Assembly: GCF_003590095.1 (NCBI RefSeq)
Contig: NC_039493.1
Location: forward strand, 2,294,001-2,358,000
Length of the DNA stretch: 64,000 nucleotides
From: Trichoplusia ni
Taxonomy: Eukaryota; Arthropoda; Insecta; Lepidoptera; Noctuidae
Direction of reading: 5' to 3'
Made by a program: the position numbers and the translations under genes. Shown here piece by piece: positions 11,334 through 25,300 of the stretch; the stretch's first letter is position 1, and each line of letters starts with the position of its first letter. The notes below the pieces were generated by a model. The model was given only the letters and a program-made list of their open reading frames with translations, had not been told where the DNA came from and did not search any database.

Positions 11334-14300
11334 ATGTTGACGTCGAGATCTAGAGGTAACGAAGAGCGTCAGAGGGCAGCGAAGCCCTATTGTCAGTGTT
11401 GGAACGACAGCAGGCCTACGCCTTGGGAGCCTCCGGGCGGCTGCAGTTGCGGCGAGCACTCACACAGTAAGTTACTACCCAACTCTAATATTATAAAAAT
11501 GCAAATTATAAAACCTGTTTACATTCAGGACAAAGAAATGGGTAGCTGTGTTTTTAATGTATGTGTGTCAAATCTCGTTACATAAACATTAGTTTTGGAT
11601 ATATGCAATTAGAATAAGTTAGAGAAACAAAACATAATGACGAGTATAACAATATTTAAATTGTATAATCAATTAATTGATGAGCTATGTATTATTGCTA
11701 GGAATAGTGTTCAACCTTGAAACAGCTGCCTCACAACAACTTTTCACTCAAGGCTTAACATTATGTGATGAGATCTGGTCCCTTTTTAAGGCGTGTATGG
11801 AGACAGGTCTAACATACAAAAGGCTTGTTGTGATCTTTATTCTAAAATATGATTTTTTGGCAAAAAAGATGTGAAAAATCCAAAGTAGATGCAGAATTAT
11901 TGATATTATTATCAATTACATTTTAATTCATATTCATAGATCATGTTTACTATAATTATAATATGTTGCTTGTCATCCCTTTGTTATATTATAATTGCCT
12001 TTTAATGTGACAAACTCAGACCTCTAGGAAAGTTTATCAATTTTATTGTCATGGACCTAATTATTCAAATGTATAACAACATTGTTAAGTTACGTCTGTC
12101 AATAATCATAACCTTTATTTTATGTTGATCCTTGTTACTACTTAATGTTTAGGCCATTATAGTAAAAAAAGAAATGACGATTTTGAAGATTTAAAGTAAC
12201 CATCAAACCTTGATCAGCTTCAGACATGGTTATCTCTTATGCAAAATTTCTGACCTGTTTTTTAATGACTTAAATAAATAAATAACTCAAAATATACACA
12301 AACCAAGCAATCTTAATCCTACAATGCAACTTCATCAATTATGGTACAAAATAATCATCGCCAGTTATTATAACATCATAAATCAAAATTCCCTCCCTTC
12401 ATTCCAGTCAGTGAATGGTGTTGGGAGATACCAGACACAACGGGCACAAGTTGGGTTACAATATGTCCGGAACAGAAGCAGGTGACATTCCACCCGTTCT
12501 ACAGCTCCGGCACGGCGGCTGTGAAGGGCGACACACCACTAGTCAATGACTACCATTATTACTGGGAAGTCAAAATGCTAACAGAGCCCTATGGAACTGA
12601 TATAGTAAGTATCCAATCATATACACTGCTTTCTTTTAAGTTTAATGGCAAGTGAAAAATACTTAAGGCATGGTGGTTAAGTTTAATATTTTCACTATGT
12701 TTCGTGATGGGACCAATTAAACTCTCCGCATAGAAGTGGTTAAAAATAAACACAGAATGTTATGGTAGAAAAGAGGTTTTATTCAATTCAAATCTTCGTT
12801 GCACAGCAAGATGTTACATAGGGTTAAATGTGTTTTTCCAGTTGTAAGACACAAAATATGAGTTCTAGATACAGAGAATATGTTGTCCATCATTGCAGTG
12901 GGCATAGATTAGTCGTTAGTGGGCTTAGATATTGTTTGTTGACCATAAATTTGACTAAAAAGCGAGTGTTGACAACAAATTCTTATTATCATTGCTAGAA
13001 AAAAATGTGTGTGCCTATAACTTCAACAGGATAAACTTTCAAAGTTAATTATATTCAGTTGTTATCTTTAATAAATGTGGTTTCATGTTTTCATGAACTC
13101 AGGACTATAAATATATTGTTATCTATTGTTTGTCTGTCTGCCTGACTAGCTGTAGTAATTTTCGTGTTTTATCTTTATTGGTGGATCAAATTGCATAACA
13201 ATTTAGTATCATTTTTGGCCTGACGTGTTTTCTTATCATCTTTTTAATCTCTCTTTAGACTTCGTATTAAAAATAGGTCACAAGTTTGTAGTGGAATGGT
13301 ATCGACAAATGTTATATTTTAGACAATTAAAAAAAACTGCCTGCCTATGGAATTTAATTCTTGTGTCGCGGGAAGCTTAGCAAACATTGATGTCACATGC
13401 ACAAAGGCACCCAGACACAGAATAAACATTTTTGTATCACCCCAATGCTTATCCTATGCGGGGATCGAATCCATGACACGTCGCACACCATGCACTCTGC
13501 GTCGTGTGAGCTGCATACGATTTACTTCTACTGTGCCTGTTGACTAACAGCTTGTCAATATTTCATTTCAGGCAGTTCTTTTTTCTCTTATTAAGATTAC
13601 TTTTATGTTAGGAATAAGATAGAGTAGTGAGTGAGAGTAATTAGCAGTAGGTTTGATAAGGAACTCATTGAAATCTTCCTAAGGTACAGTGGCTATTGAT
13701 TGTAGAAACACAAGCCTTATCGTGATTGATAGGAACTTAAGATGTCGAGAGCGTACAGTTAGATAACACGATTATCATTAAGAAGTTATAAACATTGCTA
13801 ATTGTACAGCTGGTATGCTGATTGTATTGAGTGAAGACAGGTTAATATTTGTTATAATAGGAAGCCAGTTTTTAGAAGCGATTTAGGAAGAGAGTAGCTG
13901 GCGTAACTGTTAGAGGAAAAAAATAATTTCTGGACATAGTATAATTGCGATGGCTAAATTAATATGTCGTGCGGAACTATAGGCTATCCATTGGCTTCCG
14001 GGTATTATCATATAATAACCTTTTTAATACCTTTATCTGGCGGTAAAAGAAAGTAAATTTTCATAATCTGTTGGAAAATACCCAGCATCTCAGAAAGAAC
14101 TTCTACCTGTCGACTTATGCCTAAAAATAAATGTCAGTTTTAAATGGTTCGTTCAGTTTACAGCATTTTTGTCTGTTAGCCAAATTACTTCCCAAAGAAC
14201 ACTACGTTTGCCTTTCTATGTTGAAGGCATATATGTATGCTATTGATAATATTGTAAACATTAGAAAACTTATATAACACTGACGCAAACTGTACTTTCT

Positions 14301-17300
14301 CTTATTCCTTTTTAATCTTAAATTAATGTAAAAGGAATAACGCAACTCATAAGGAGATAACGCAGTAGGCGTCATATGGCTAATGTAAAACTTTCTGATC
14401 ATGGAAAATGAAAGACATTAAATATTTAAATGGTATGTAAAAACAAATAAAAGTAATGCACGTTACACATTTAATATATCAAATTGTATCACTGTCCTCC
14501 GAAACGGCTCGATCACTTCTCATGAATTTTTGTGTGCCTATTGGTAGGTCTGGGAATCAAACATCTATTTTTCATACCCCCTTTTTAATTCCTTATCATT
14601 TGTATTTCAAAACAACGTTTGCTAGGACATCTAGTACTTAGTACTATTTTATACTGATTATCATGTCCTTTTTTATGTATCCATTACAGTAATATTCCAG
14701 TACAATTATTAAAGACTACTTAAATGAGATTAACAACTAACTTCATTACGCATTCAGCTATTATCCAAGCAGTAAAACTGCTCTAAAACTACTAATACAG
14801 TTTACTGTGTTGTAATGATGTTCCTCGCTTTGGCAGAACGCCACAATGTCATTGTTGATCAACAAATAGAAGCGAATGTAAATGTTTTTCCTATAGGTAT
14901 GTTTTTTTAGAACATGTGTTGCTAACGAGTTTGGCTTCCGTTGTTTATTTTAGTGTATACATATTACATTAACATAAGAAATACCTGTATATGTCTTAAT
15001 GCAAATAAAAACGCAATAGCTATGGCGTTTGATTGAATAGAACACTATAATAACCGAAAAAATGCAACTTATGATTAGTTTCACTATTGTTTAATTGTAT
15101 TAAAAGTATAAAATTTATAAAAGTTACGATTATTAGACGAATGGTTTCTTTACATGTCAATTAAACCCAAATAAATATTGCAGGTATACATCAGGGCATA
15201 TTTTTTAGCCCCTTACGATAAAGCATCTTTTTAATTGCATAATTGACGTCAATATCATTATTTACAGATGGTTGGTCTCGGAACTAGTAAAGTAGACATG
15301 GCAGACTCCTTGTTCACCTTCACCTCATTCCTGGGCCGCGATGCGGAGTCCTACGGGCTCTCGTACACGGGGGCGCTGCGACATAACGCTACAGTCACTA
15401 AGGATAACACCGGCTTCTGTAAAGGCAGCATTATAGGCGTCAAAGTCGACCTCTGGCAGGGGACACTCGAGTTCTATCTTAATCGGAAATCACAGGGTAA
15501 GTAGCCTTTTAAATTTTTAATTATCTTGTAAATAATCACTATAATAATGACGACTTAGTGGTTAAAGGTGATCTGGAGAATAGTTAAGTCGTTTTTTTTA
15601 TTTATGAATGTAACAATTTATCTTTGTATGCAACGCTTACTTTAAAATTTAGACATACAAATCTAAAAGGCTAATTGAAATAACTATGTATGCGAGTATA
15701 AAACGAACTTTACGATACAATATCTAAATCAATGTACGATTTACTATTGTTTACTCTTGTTATCGTTTAAATATCAATAACAGGATTGTGGTTATCTGTA
15801 TGAACGACCGTAGTGTCCTTTGTGGAGTGTGGGTCAAGTCGATGTACTATCATGATACATAAAACAGCTAAAGATTACGATCAACAAACAAATTGTATTT
15901 GAAATTGAAATGTAGAACATGACATTTACGAGTGACAGAAACAACAAAAACTAAAGTTGTTTTGAATGGAAAATGTTCTCTAGACATTTAGCTATTAAAT
16001 CTCTACGCCACAATAGTAAAGCGAGTCTTGACTCATAGATTAATTAACTTAAGATTAATAAAACAGTTATCACGTAACCATAACCCAGTAACGTATGTTT
16101 AATCATATGTTAATGACGCAAATCGTTTACTACATAAGATGTCATGCAACTCGAATGCATCAGCTAACATCATTCGAGCCTATAACATGACTCTTGACGA
16201 CCTCTAAGAGCGATTATACACTACGTCCGAGTCGCATCTGTGAACTACGGACCGGATTTATCTTTGAACCATTTTCTAACTAACCTTGTTGTTACATAGG
16301 TATTGTTATTGTGTACCTGAAAATAAGTATTTATAGTTAATAGAATTTTGGTTTTGAGTTTCTTGCTGGTATAGACACAAAATTTTTGGAACCGCTCAAC
16401 TAGACTTAAGATCCATGAATACGTTTTCAAAAGGATGTATTTCGGAGGTCTAGACCTGGCGCTGAATGTAATGTGTATTCTTGTATTTGATAAGTTAATA
16501 TTAACATTTTTTGTATCCATCTTACAAATTGGCTCAAATGAACGTTCACACGTTTACGTCTACTGCTGTCCCTATTTCGCGGATCGGATTAGTGTCGGAT
16601 GTAGTGCGAAACTGCTCTATCAGTTTATCACATAGTGAAACATGTCATGAACCCATAACATACTTGACATTACTAACGAGTTCGATAACAGCCTCATTAG
16701 AGATGGTTGCCATGTTTTATATGTGATACATCGATTATGTGCAAATATCAACATAAATGTATACGTGTGATAAATCATGGTAGGGTTATTTTAAGTTCAG
16801 TATACAGCGGCAGTCTTGATTATAAAATATAAGTCGTTACATACGCAAATCACGTAAATCTTCATCTCTAAAATCACTATTATACAATTAATTGTCTAGA
16901 AGTAGCTTCTCCACTACATCGATCAACAATTTTAAGTAATACTTGTCATATGATAATGTAGGTACCTAAAAACACAAGCAAATCGAAAATCTTAATTAAT
17001 ATTTTTGTACATATCAATTACTTGAACCCGCCCAAGACATCGCCCTTAGATCGTCGACCCCGGCATCAGTCAAAGAAAATCATGAAGGTTAAGGAACCCT
17101 ATTAAATGATTAAGTCTACATAAAGCCCTATCATACATCTTATCAAAGTACTACGCAAAACTAGAGTGGAACACAATGTAGTGTGCTATTGACCGCGCTT
17201 TTCGAAACGTGTTCGTTCTTGAAACACAGTAAACGTTTATCTAATCTAGATCAGGCTGAATAGTCTTTGTACTGCGGCAGTTATAATGGTTCTAGGGTTT

Positions 17301-20102
17301 TTCCGTTAGGAAGTACTTTGATTCCAGACGTCAACATGACACGATATATTACAGGCTACACGCAAGTTATAGACGCACTTAATTTGCGATGAATTAATAA
17401 ACGATCAATTCAGTGTATGTCCCCTGCTGGACATAGGTCTCCCCCAAGTTATGCCTCAACACCCCGTCTTCTGCCCTCCGCATTCAGTCCGAGCCAGCTT
17501 TTTGACATACTTACCTGGATATAGAAAACATCTAACGTTATATTTTGTTCTGCAGATTCAAAATATAATGACACAATATGTTTCAAATAACGTATGTGAA
17601 TCAGACTCCGGTGTACTTTAAAAACCTTTCTAACGATTATAATTATTATTCACAAAAATACAATTTTATATGATGAATCTTTTTTTAACTGCACTCACCG
17701 AAACGATACTTTTTCTATAATAGAATAAAACAAAATATATAAAAGTTCTTAATAAAAAAAGTCTCACATTAATATAACTGATATCCATTGAACCAGCTTC
17801 TAATTATTAACCACCACATAATACAACTACTGTGCATCTTTCCAGGCATATCTTTCTACAACCTCCGTCGCCACCAGGCTCTCTACCCCATGATCTGCTC
17901 CACTGCCGCCAAGTCCTCAATGCGGCTGATATACGCGGCGTCCTGGCAGGCCTCGCTCATGGTGGACGCCGTCAAGATCCTCGCTGCATCAGTGAACGGA
18001 GAGCTAGTACTACCGCCCGGCCTACACAGCACGCTGAAATCACAGTTCTGGTTGACACTGCCTAATCAAAGTAAGTACAATAGCTTGGCCATTACTTTTT
18101 TTTGAAGATGTTTGTTTTTTCTAATCAGTTTTGCACAATGAATAACCATGTCTCTTTTGGAAAAATAAAGTACATATTAACATTTTATTGAGTCACAAAT
18201 AGATTTATAAACATGAAATCTAACACAAATTTTTTCATGCATGAAACTTGAACTGTGATTCATTTGTCTTCGTCGGCCGCATCCTTTACAGAGACAGTTT
18301 TTTTTTCTTAAGGCATGGAAATAATATTGTTTTCGTATAGTTGAAGCTCGTAAGCAAAAACAAAACTAGTACCGGTTTACGTCCCGGCGTTTACTTTCCG
18401 TGTCAACGAACTGAAATTAGGCTAAAGATATCATTTTTAATTATTTATTTATGTTCATTATCACCCCCAATGTCGTGTGTATCCCGTTTGTTTCTCGTGA
18501 TACACCTAGACTATGTTTATTTATTGGGTTATAGGTTAAAACAAGATTCTAGGGTCACAGGTCATATAGAAACAAAGGCCAGCTGTATGACACAGATAAT
18601 ATAAGATTACAAGGTTTGATATCTCTTAAGTGCTGTTATGACTAAACTCATATCTACATAATTTGTTGAATTGGAAAAAAACTTTTGGTAGAAGTTGCTT
18701 GAAATTTTTTGTTGGATGCAAAACATTTGGTACATATTCAGTATATTTCCGATTTGGTTTAATTAGTGTTATTGATATACAGTGATAATGTGCTGTTAAT
18801 GCTGACTGTAAAACAAAGATGTGTATAATTGACTGTCCTGTTGGTCTAGTGTGCTTCTAAAAACATATAAGAATTCTACGCGGCTTGCACAGTGGCGACA
18901 CCGCAGCACTTCCTTACTTCTGCAATTTGAGAAACCTTATTTCGTTTAATTCTAACAAATCTTCATATTTTTCTAGAATGTATCCTTGACGAAGAGGAGG
19001 CTAAACCAGAGACAAGCCAGTCAAACAAACCTATTACAAACTTGGTATGTTACGGTTATTAGAATTAAACTTTTATTAATAAAGTCATTGATGTATGAAA
19101 ACTCAAGATGGTCACTCAAAATATCGACTTATATTGAAAATCAACTCTAAGACATGTACATAAGGTGGAATTTGCAAAAAAATTACATGCCTCATATTTT
19201 TTATGGATGCTTTAATTTGGGACTGTGTAGGTTTTTATACATCAATGTTTGGAGTGCATAAAATGCTGCAAACTGTAAATATTTAACAAAGCCTTGTATT
19301 TATATACTGACACAAAAATGTAAAAGTATTAAAGTTATTTTATTATTCTATGTTTTACTGTTCCTTTCATTTAAACTTAAATGGGTAGATAATAATCATT
19401 TCTTATTAAAATAAAAGCCTTAAAACCTTTTACAATTTTTAAAGTGTTAATATATTCTTGACACTATATTTTTCTAACTTTTTGTTGGTCGACTATGGGT
19501 AAAAGATGTATAATTCTATATTTCATTGGGTCTATATTTATTTTAACCTCAGACATATGGAGCAGCCTTATTTATTTGTTGTGTTATTTTATGAATGGGA
19601 TATATAACTTCGTCTTTAAACTGCATGATTTAACAAACTTACCAAGTGCCAAAATGGCACCGCTATGCCGAAGAGAGCGCCAACTAGCTTCCACAGCACT
19701 CACTTTCCAATAATACACCACACTTACATTGTTTTTTTTTTCAAAAACAGATTTTGGATCAATTTGCGTTTGTCATTCAAAACCGCTTGAATTGGATTTT
19801 AAACTTGAATCTGCATGCTAGCAAGGTTAGGGGATAGTTTAGCATGCTCTGGTTAAAAAACTATTTTCAAACTATATCTTGTTTACAAAATCCTGTTTAG
19901 AAACGGAGATAAATCTACAAACACAGATTACAAATACCTTCTAGATATTTCTATTTCAGTCATGTTGAATGACAGGGGAGACTACTCAGCATGTGCCGAG
20001 TTTTCTGCATGCTAATCAATTTGTTTACTGGTAACACTGGTCTCTCTTCCTCAGACCCTGTCATCCGGCATGAAGAGAAAGCACTGGCATAGAAGATGGT
20101 AG
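11334..20102 (+). CDS. SPSB3: SPRY domain-containing SOCS box protein 3 (SPSB3)
   Basis: Join 11334-11466, 12408-12604, 15268-15496, 17846-18070, 18977-19044, 20055-20102: 900 nt, 299 aa, all junctions GT/AG and in phase. It resembles vertebrate SPSB3 along its length: a Cys-rich N-terminal segment (CQCW, CSCGEH), then the SPRY/B30.2 domain at ~60-215 with YYWEVKM, YGTDI, MVGLGTSKVDM, FLGRDAESYGLSYTG, GSIIGVKVDLWQGTLEFYLNRK and YPMICSTAAKSSM, then a SOCS box with LPPGL (~215-258). In this family the SOCS box recruits elongin B/C and cullin 5, and the SPRY domain selects substrates for ubiquitylation; vertebrate SPSB3 is reported to act on nuclear cGAS. The start has an in-frame TGA nine bases upstream. 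The last exon gives a short basic tail (KRKHWHRRW), like the basic end of human SPSB3. An alternative last exon is listed separately. Confidence 0.93.
13375..13545 (-). mobile_element. tRNA-derived SINE (minus orientation)
   Basis: The minus strand carries a polymerase III B-box-like segment (plus strand ggggatcgaatcc, reverse complement ggattcgatcccc) next to a body with 'cagacacaga', matching the 'tctgtgtctg' body of the copy at 36125. Ends are approximate. Confidence 0.5.
14456..14645 (+). repeat. Dispersed lepidopteran repeat, short copy
   Basis: It shares ordered blocks with the longer copy at 47080-47375: tcctccgaaacgg, ggtaggtctg.gaatc, ctatttttcatacccc and caaaacaacgtttgct. This non-coding repeat is familiar from moth and butterfly introns; I cannot assign its class from sequence alone. 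Confidence 0.7.
15497..17845 (+). other. SPSB3 intron 3
   Basis: AT-rich intron without a supported exon. It contains a fragment of the common 'ctgctggacataggtct' lepidopteran repeat at about 17400-17520. Open frames at 16245-16726 are low-complexity and show no family motif. Confidence 0.75.
17400..17520 (+). repeat. Dispersed lepidopteran repeat fragment
   Basis: The sequence 'gtcccctgctggacataggt' followed by ctcccccaag and a cgcattcagtccgagccagc segment is a fragment of a repeat seen very widely in Lepidoptera. No open frame. Confidence 0.65.
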
Positions 20103-20120
20103 CAGGCAACACACACCTCG

Positions 20121-20153
20121 TGACGTCACAGACTGCCTAGACATATGACGTCA
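20121..20153. promoter_or_regulatory. Pair of TGACGTCA (CRE) palindromes
   Basis: Exact CREB/ATF-type palindromes at 20121-20128 and 20146-20153, just after the SPSB3 stop codon at 20102. They could belong to an enhancer or to the upstream region of annexin, whose ATG is 2.2 kb away. Confidence 0.35.
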
Positions 20154-20484
20154 TAAAAAAGAGGGTAGTTCAAGAATATTAGAATGAGGACTGAAATATT
20201 GTGTGATTGAGGCTTGTTGAACTCTAATGTTAAATAGAAATAGATTTTTTATAATAATTCCGCTACTTGAAGATAATTTATACATTTCTGACTCATTTCC
20301 GTGTAATTTTAGTTCAAGATGCATTTAGTGTTGCTTTTAAATGACGATAAGAAAAATGAAAGAAAAGGAATAAAGAAAAAAAAATGAATTGAATATTTAT
20401 GCGTGATATTTATTGATAAAGATTTATATTAAGTAATTGACTCATTGTGATGTAGGAATAAGCTGATTTGAAAGAATTGTAAAT

Positions 20485-20490
20485 AATAAA
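20485..20490 (+). terminator. AATAAA poly(A) signal for the short SPSB3 form
   Basis: AATAAA about 380 bases after the stop at 20102, in a plausible 3' UTR; assignment is inferred. Confidence 0.4.
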
Positions 20491-21036
20491 GACAAGAGTT
20501 TTTGATATTTATTTATTTTTATTATACCCTTCTGCGATATTGAGAATGTAGATTGAAGCAAAATAATCATAGTGAATACAAGGCTTTGTTTCCGTATGTA
20601 AAGTGATATTACTTTAGCTATTCATCTTTTAACATGATGTTCATTCATCATCTATTGTTAATCAATCGCAAGATATTATTAAGAAGCCGTTTGAACCAAA
20701 CTTATATTCAGTCAGTAGGCTCACTGTGAGCTCTGCTACGAAAGTGAATCAATTTTGATAGGCACCTGGGCCCGGATTCTGCTATTTACATACTTGGCAC
20801 TATTAGTATTCTGCCAGCATATTAATTGAAAATTCAGTACGGAGCGAAATACAATGAATTCTTAATAATTTTGTTGGCAAAATGCTCAGGAGAGTACGAA
20901 TAGTGTCAAATTGAATCCAATTTCCATTCATTCATCGACAATTGTAAATAGCGTAGGTAATTAGGGCCCTGGTCATGTAGTTACACAACATATATTATAT
21001 ACTTTAATCAGTAATTAATTACATCATTATTTTCAG

Positions 21037-21120
21037 CTGACGGACGCATTCCCGAGCTACATCAATGGTTTATACGTCGACACTCTTGAGCATGATTATC
21101 CTATTGTGGTGTGGCAGTGA
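21037..21120 (+). CDS. SPSB3: Candidate alternative last exon of SPSB3
   Basis: After tttcag at 21031-21036 a phase-0 open segment of 27 codons runs to TGA at 21118-21120. Splicing exon 5 (ending 19044, phase 0) to it instead of to 20055 would give a 311-aa isoform. Its tail is acidic and hydrophobic (LTDAFPSYING at the start, YPIVVWQ at the end) in place of the short basic KRKHWHRRW. Both versions have a downstream AATAAA. The acceptor and phase are good, but no family memory supports this tail, so it could be the main form, a minor form or chance. Confidence 0.5.
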   Translation: MTDAFPSYINGLYVDTLEHDYPIVVWQ

Positions 21121-21700
21121 AAACACAAGTTTGCACCATTCATGTCGATGGAGTTAAACGAACGCAATGCACATGTTGTGTACATGGGATTAGTTTATTC
21201 TTAGTAATCTTAATCACATAATGTATGTTTATTAAAATATAAAAGACAACAAACCAACACCTTTTTGTAAGCATAATATTAAGCAAAATTTTTAACAGGT
21301 TCTGGCATCATAATATTTGTTCTTAATAATTAGGTTTTTATACTTTTGCTTGAAGTCAATGTATAAAATGGTAGTGTACCAATATGAATATGCCCCAATT
21401 ATCTTCTGAATTTACTATTTTCGTTTCAAAACCTAAGATTTTTTTATAGTACCTTATAGCTTTTTTTCCAGCGTTTCATCTAGTTTTTGTAAACACGAAT
21501 AAGTGCGTGCCAAAAATTTATATTTATTAGTTTATTGTTCTGTTCTTTTCAATTCAATCGAAAAATGTGAAGTTTTTAATAAATGTATTTTATTCTTTAG
21601 GTAAATGTACCAACATTCTTCAATAATGAATTCCATAAATACTAAGAATGATTCTTACAGATGTATTTTACGAATGTAATGTTATATTATTACGGTGTTT

Positions 21701-21706
21701 AATAAA
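21701..21706 (+). terminator. AATAAA poly(A) signal for the long SPSB3 form
   Basis: AATAAA about 580 bases after the alternative stop at 21120, followed by a T-rich stretch; another candidate lies near 21578. Assignment is inferred. Confidence 0.4.
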
Positions 21707-22084
21707 TTAAGTTTCGTAATAGTAATTCGTGGTTTCATTAACGGAATCCAAACATGTGATGAGCAGTTTTCTGTCTGAATCTTCTTTCAGATTCTTTAGA
21801 CTTGCTATTCAGTAGATATTCACTTCCTCCGTAAATTACAAAACTCACTAAAATAGAGCTAAAATTTTAAAGTAACTATACATTACCTTAATTAAATTAC
21901 CATCTAAAAAAACATAATAATATAGTCTGGCCAGCCAAAGACGTCCTAAGTCAATTTAAAAAAATCTGTAGTATGTAATAAATATATCATAACACTATAT
22001 TCCTACTTATATGATTATTATTTTTTACTCCGTCGACAATTTATGAAGCATGTTATAAAAATACATTTATTTATTGTCTGTGTA

Positions 22085-22170
22085 GTTTCACGTCATTCAA
22101 CGTTTACGTCACGTGATTCATGTCACGACGTCAGTAATCTGTCAGTCAGTGTCAGTTGATCTGTGAGCGT
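22085..22170 (+). promoter_or_regulatory. Probable annexin B9 promoter / 5' UTR start
   Basis: About 200-270 bases before the annexin ATG there is tacgtcacgtga (22105-22117 region; CRE half-site overlapping a CACGTG E-box), then cacgacgtcag, then three TCAGT motifs of arthropod initiator type (gtcagtcagtgtcagt). The order is promoter-like. A possible 3' splice site (tttatttacag near 22270) suggests a 5' UTR intron. The transcription start is not fixed. Confidence 0.45.
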
Positions 22171-22356
22171 GTACGGCGTATCAAAGTTCGTAATTTATTT
22201 CATATAATATTACGTGAATCATAAGTGTGTGACCGTGTGGGTTAATTACAATTGCCGGTTTTATTTACAGGTATCCAAAAAGTGTTAGTGTGGTAAATTT
22301 CTCGCACATTCTTATTAGAATCTTGTTTGGTTCTATTGCTACGTCGACTCTCTAAA

Positions 22357-25300
22357 ATGGTTTACCAAGTAAGTTTGTTTTTGTATATTTTCTTTTTTCC
22401 TCGAATATGATGCTAGGGCGGATGCTGATGACATCATCAAGTGAATTAGGGCACTGCAGGGCCCGCATCTTGGACCGGCCTCTGACTTCTCAATTACTTA
22501 ATTAAATGACTGTATAACACAATTATATACATTCCATTCTATTTTCTAGTAAATACAAGAAATTGCTTAAGAAGCTTTTTTATTAACTTTAGGGCCTGGC
22601 AATATAGCCTTGAATTTACCCTACAGAACTGGTTTTTCATTTGATTGACCCTGAACTATGTAAACACGATTGGATTGCGTTTATAGTGCCATAATGCAGT
22701 AAACTAATTAATTACGCTGTTGTTTAAATTTATTTACTGATCCTCATTATCATCAGCCTAGTCTTTTTCAACTATGTTGGGGTTGGCTTCCCTTTATTTG
22801 AAAAAAAAAAAAATGTTAATGACTGTACTAAAGTATTGTATATTATTCTCATTATAATTAAATTTGTAAAAAAATGTTTTTTCATAACTCAAAAAGCTTT
22901 CTTGTCTTAAAAGTACAATGATAGCCAATTGGTTGAGGTTTACACGAGAACCTACTGTGCGCAAACAGCATGTGATTCGCAAATGCTTATAAATCTGGGT
23001 GTGTTTGTGCATTGAACTTAAATGATGAGTGGAAAAAAGGGCATTTTTAGTGAATAAATAAAAACAACAGCTGATAATATTTGTTTACTTATGGCATGTT
23101 TATCAAACTCCCTAACTCTATAGGAGTGGCTCATATAACTAAGTTATTAGTTTATATTATGAATGACTATTATATCACAATTAGTAAGGCAATAGTCAAA
23201 AACTGTTTTATAATATTTTAATACTTCCTTTTTAATGTAGTAAGTTTTGAATATCCCGTTATCAGTCAATATTTAAAATGAAATAAAATGATTTCAAACA
23301 ATAAAAGATAATACATTTAGGTATTAAAATAGCCAGGGGCAATTCTATTTAATTAAAGGGTTTCTTTTTCCCTTTCTGATTTTTTTTTATTCCTGTTCAT
23401 CTTGTACATTGTATTTTACAAAAATGTTGTATAGCTAAACCTGCATTTACAGGCGGGCATATTTTCCTTTCAGTCTTCATTAAAGTATAGTATTTATCAT
23501 AATTATGTCAACATCGTAATTATGATTATTTACCCAGCGTGCGCCGACCGTGGTGGGAGTGCCGAACTTCAACGCCACTGAAGATGCAGCGGCGCTGCGA
23601 GCTGCCATGAAGGGCTTCGGTACTGATGAGCAGGCTATCATCGATATCCTCACCACCAGGTCCAACGCCCAGCGCCAGGCCATCGCCAAGGCTTTCACGC
23701 ATGAGTATGGAAGGGTGAGTTAGTCCACATTTATATGGACAGAACGGATAATAGTTATATGCATACTTTTGGCGGGAAATACCTAAGCGTTTTTTTTTTC
23801 AATTGACACGCCAAACATATCGCCCACCTGCCTGCCAGCTCATACTAAACAGCTGTAGTCAGTACATAAAAGAGTTTTGTCTGTCAACTTTATGAGGCGA
23901 GAGGCGAACACAAAAGCAGAAGAGCATCTACAATCTTCATAAATTTGATTTTGAGGCTTAGTGCCTATGTTCTAGCATATACCTGTATTACAACATAAAC
24001 AACTTTATAATCACAAGCCTCTCCTTTCCGTTCAATTTAATCTTATCTTATTTGTCGTATTACACCAGAGTTCAATGACATTTAAGACTATTTGCTTTCT
24101 CAAATATTCGCTAATAACTTGCCTCAACAAAACGCGGTAATACACGAAACGCTACAACATAATAGTGAGTAGTAGAGAAGGCCCTTCACAACACAGTTTT
24201 GTGTAAATAGGCAGATAATATAACGAGCAGACAGAGAGACGCCGTTGCCCCGCCCTTAATACCCACGACGTCCCTTAATGAGTAAACTGGTATTAATGGT
24301 ATTACGTCATTCTGGGGATCGGCGCCCTACATTCGGGTCACTTGGAACTTCGCTCGTTCAATTATTACTTAATGCCTCCAATATTCGACTAATTCATTGC
24401 TTTTTGTGTAGCGAATTTATTACGTCGTGGTACTACACCTTTAATCCCCAGAGTATCATATTAATTAAGTGATAAGCTAATCATGCATTACTTGTTCTAC
24501 TAGGGCGATTCGCCCGAAAACAAGTCGGTGGCCTGTTTAGGAGGTTCAGTAACATACTCAAGCATACTAGAATTTCAAATAAATTATTATAAAATAAAGA
24601 AGAAGTGTCTTCAATTCAATACAATGTTTTTTTGCTTATTTGAACCACGATGTTATTGGTTATTTGTTCAGATGGATAGATTCATACTTGTTTTATCTGC
24701 GTTTATGATACGCATATTAACTGTAAGCAAGGAGAATTGTAATTCAACCATGAATATTTTATCATTCGTTGCTATTTAAGGTTGGCTGTACGGATAGCCG
24801 AATGTCATAAGTCACCACGTCAAAACCACTGAGCATGAGGTGTCGCGTGTTCGATCCCCGCGTAAGACAAGAATTTGAGTCATCCACAAATTGCGCTGAA
24901 TCTGGGTGTCCGTGCCTGTGACTTGAATGTTTCACAAAAGCCCCGCAACACAAGGATGTCTAAATTAATTGCTTAATTATTTGGATAGAATGACGTTAGG
25001 GTACAGTCATATTTAAAGAATGAGAATCATCGGCTCTGGAGAATTGACATGGGAATCTGTTACTCACTGTTACCCTATGACTAAATGTATTACAGCTGAT
25101 TCAAGTACTTTACTTTGTTGTAATGATATGACGTGACGTGTACAACGCACCTAAGATGTATATGATGCTTTCATTCATAGTTATACATATACACACTCTT
25201 CGATAGAAAACAAAATGATAATACTCAATTATTTATGGCCTTAATGTGTTATACAGTTTAACAGATTACATATAAAATATGTTATAATTGAGAAAAGTAT

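Larger units (their letters stand above)
12605..15267 (+). other. SPSB3 intron 2
   Basis: No conserved exon is seen between the donor at 12605 and the acceptor ending 15267. It contains a minus-oriented tRNA-headed SINE at about 13375-13545 and a lepidopteran dispersed repeat at about 14456-14645. A TGACGTCA palindrome sits 17 bases before the exon, at 15244-15251. Confidence 0.8.
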
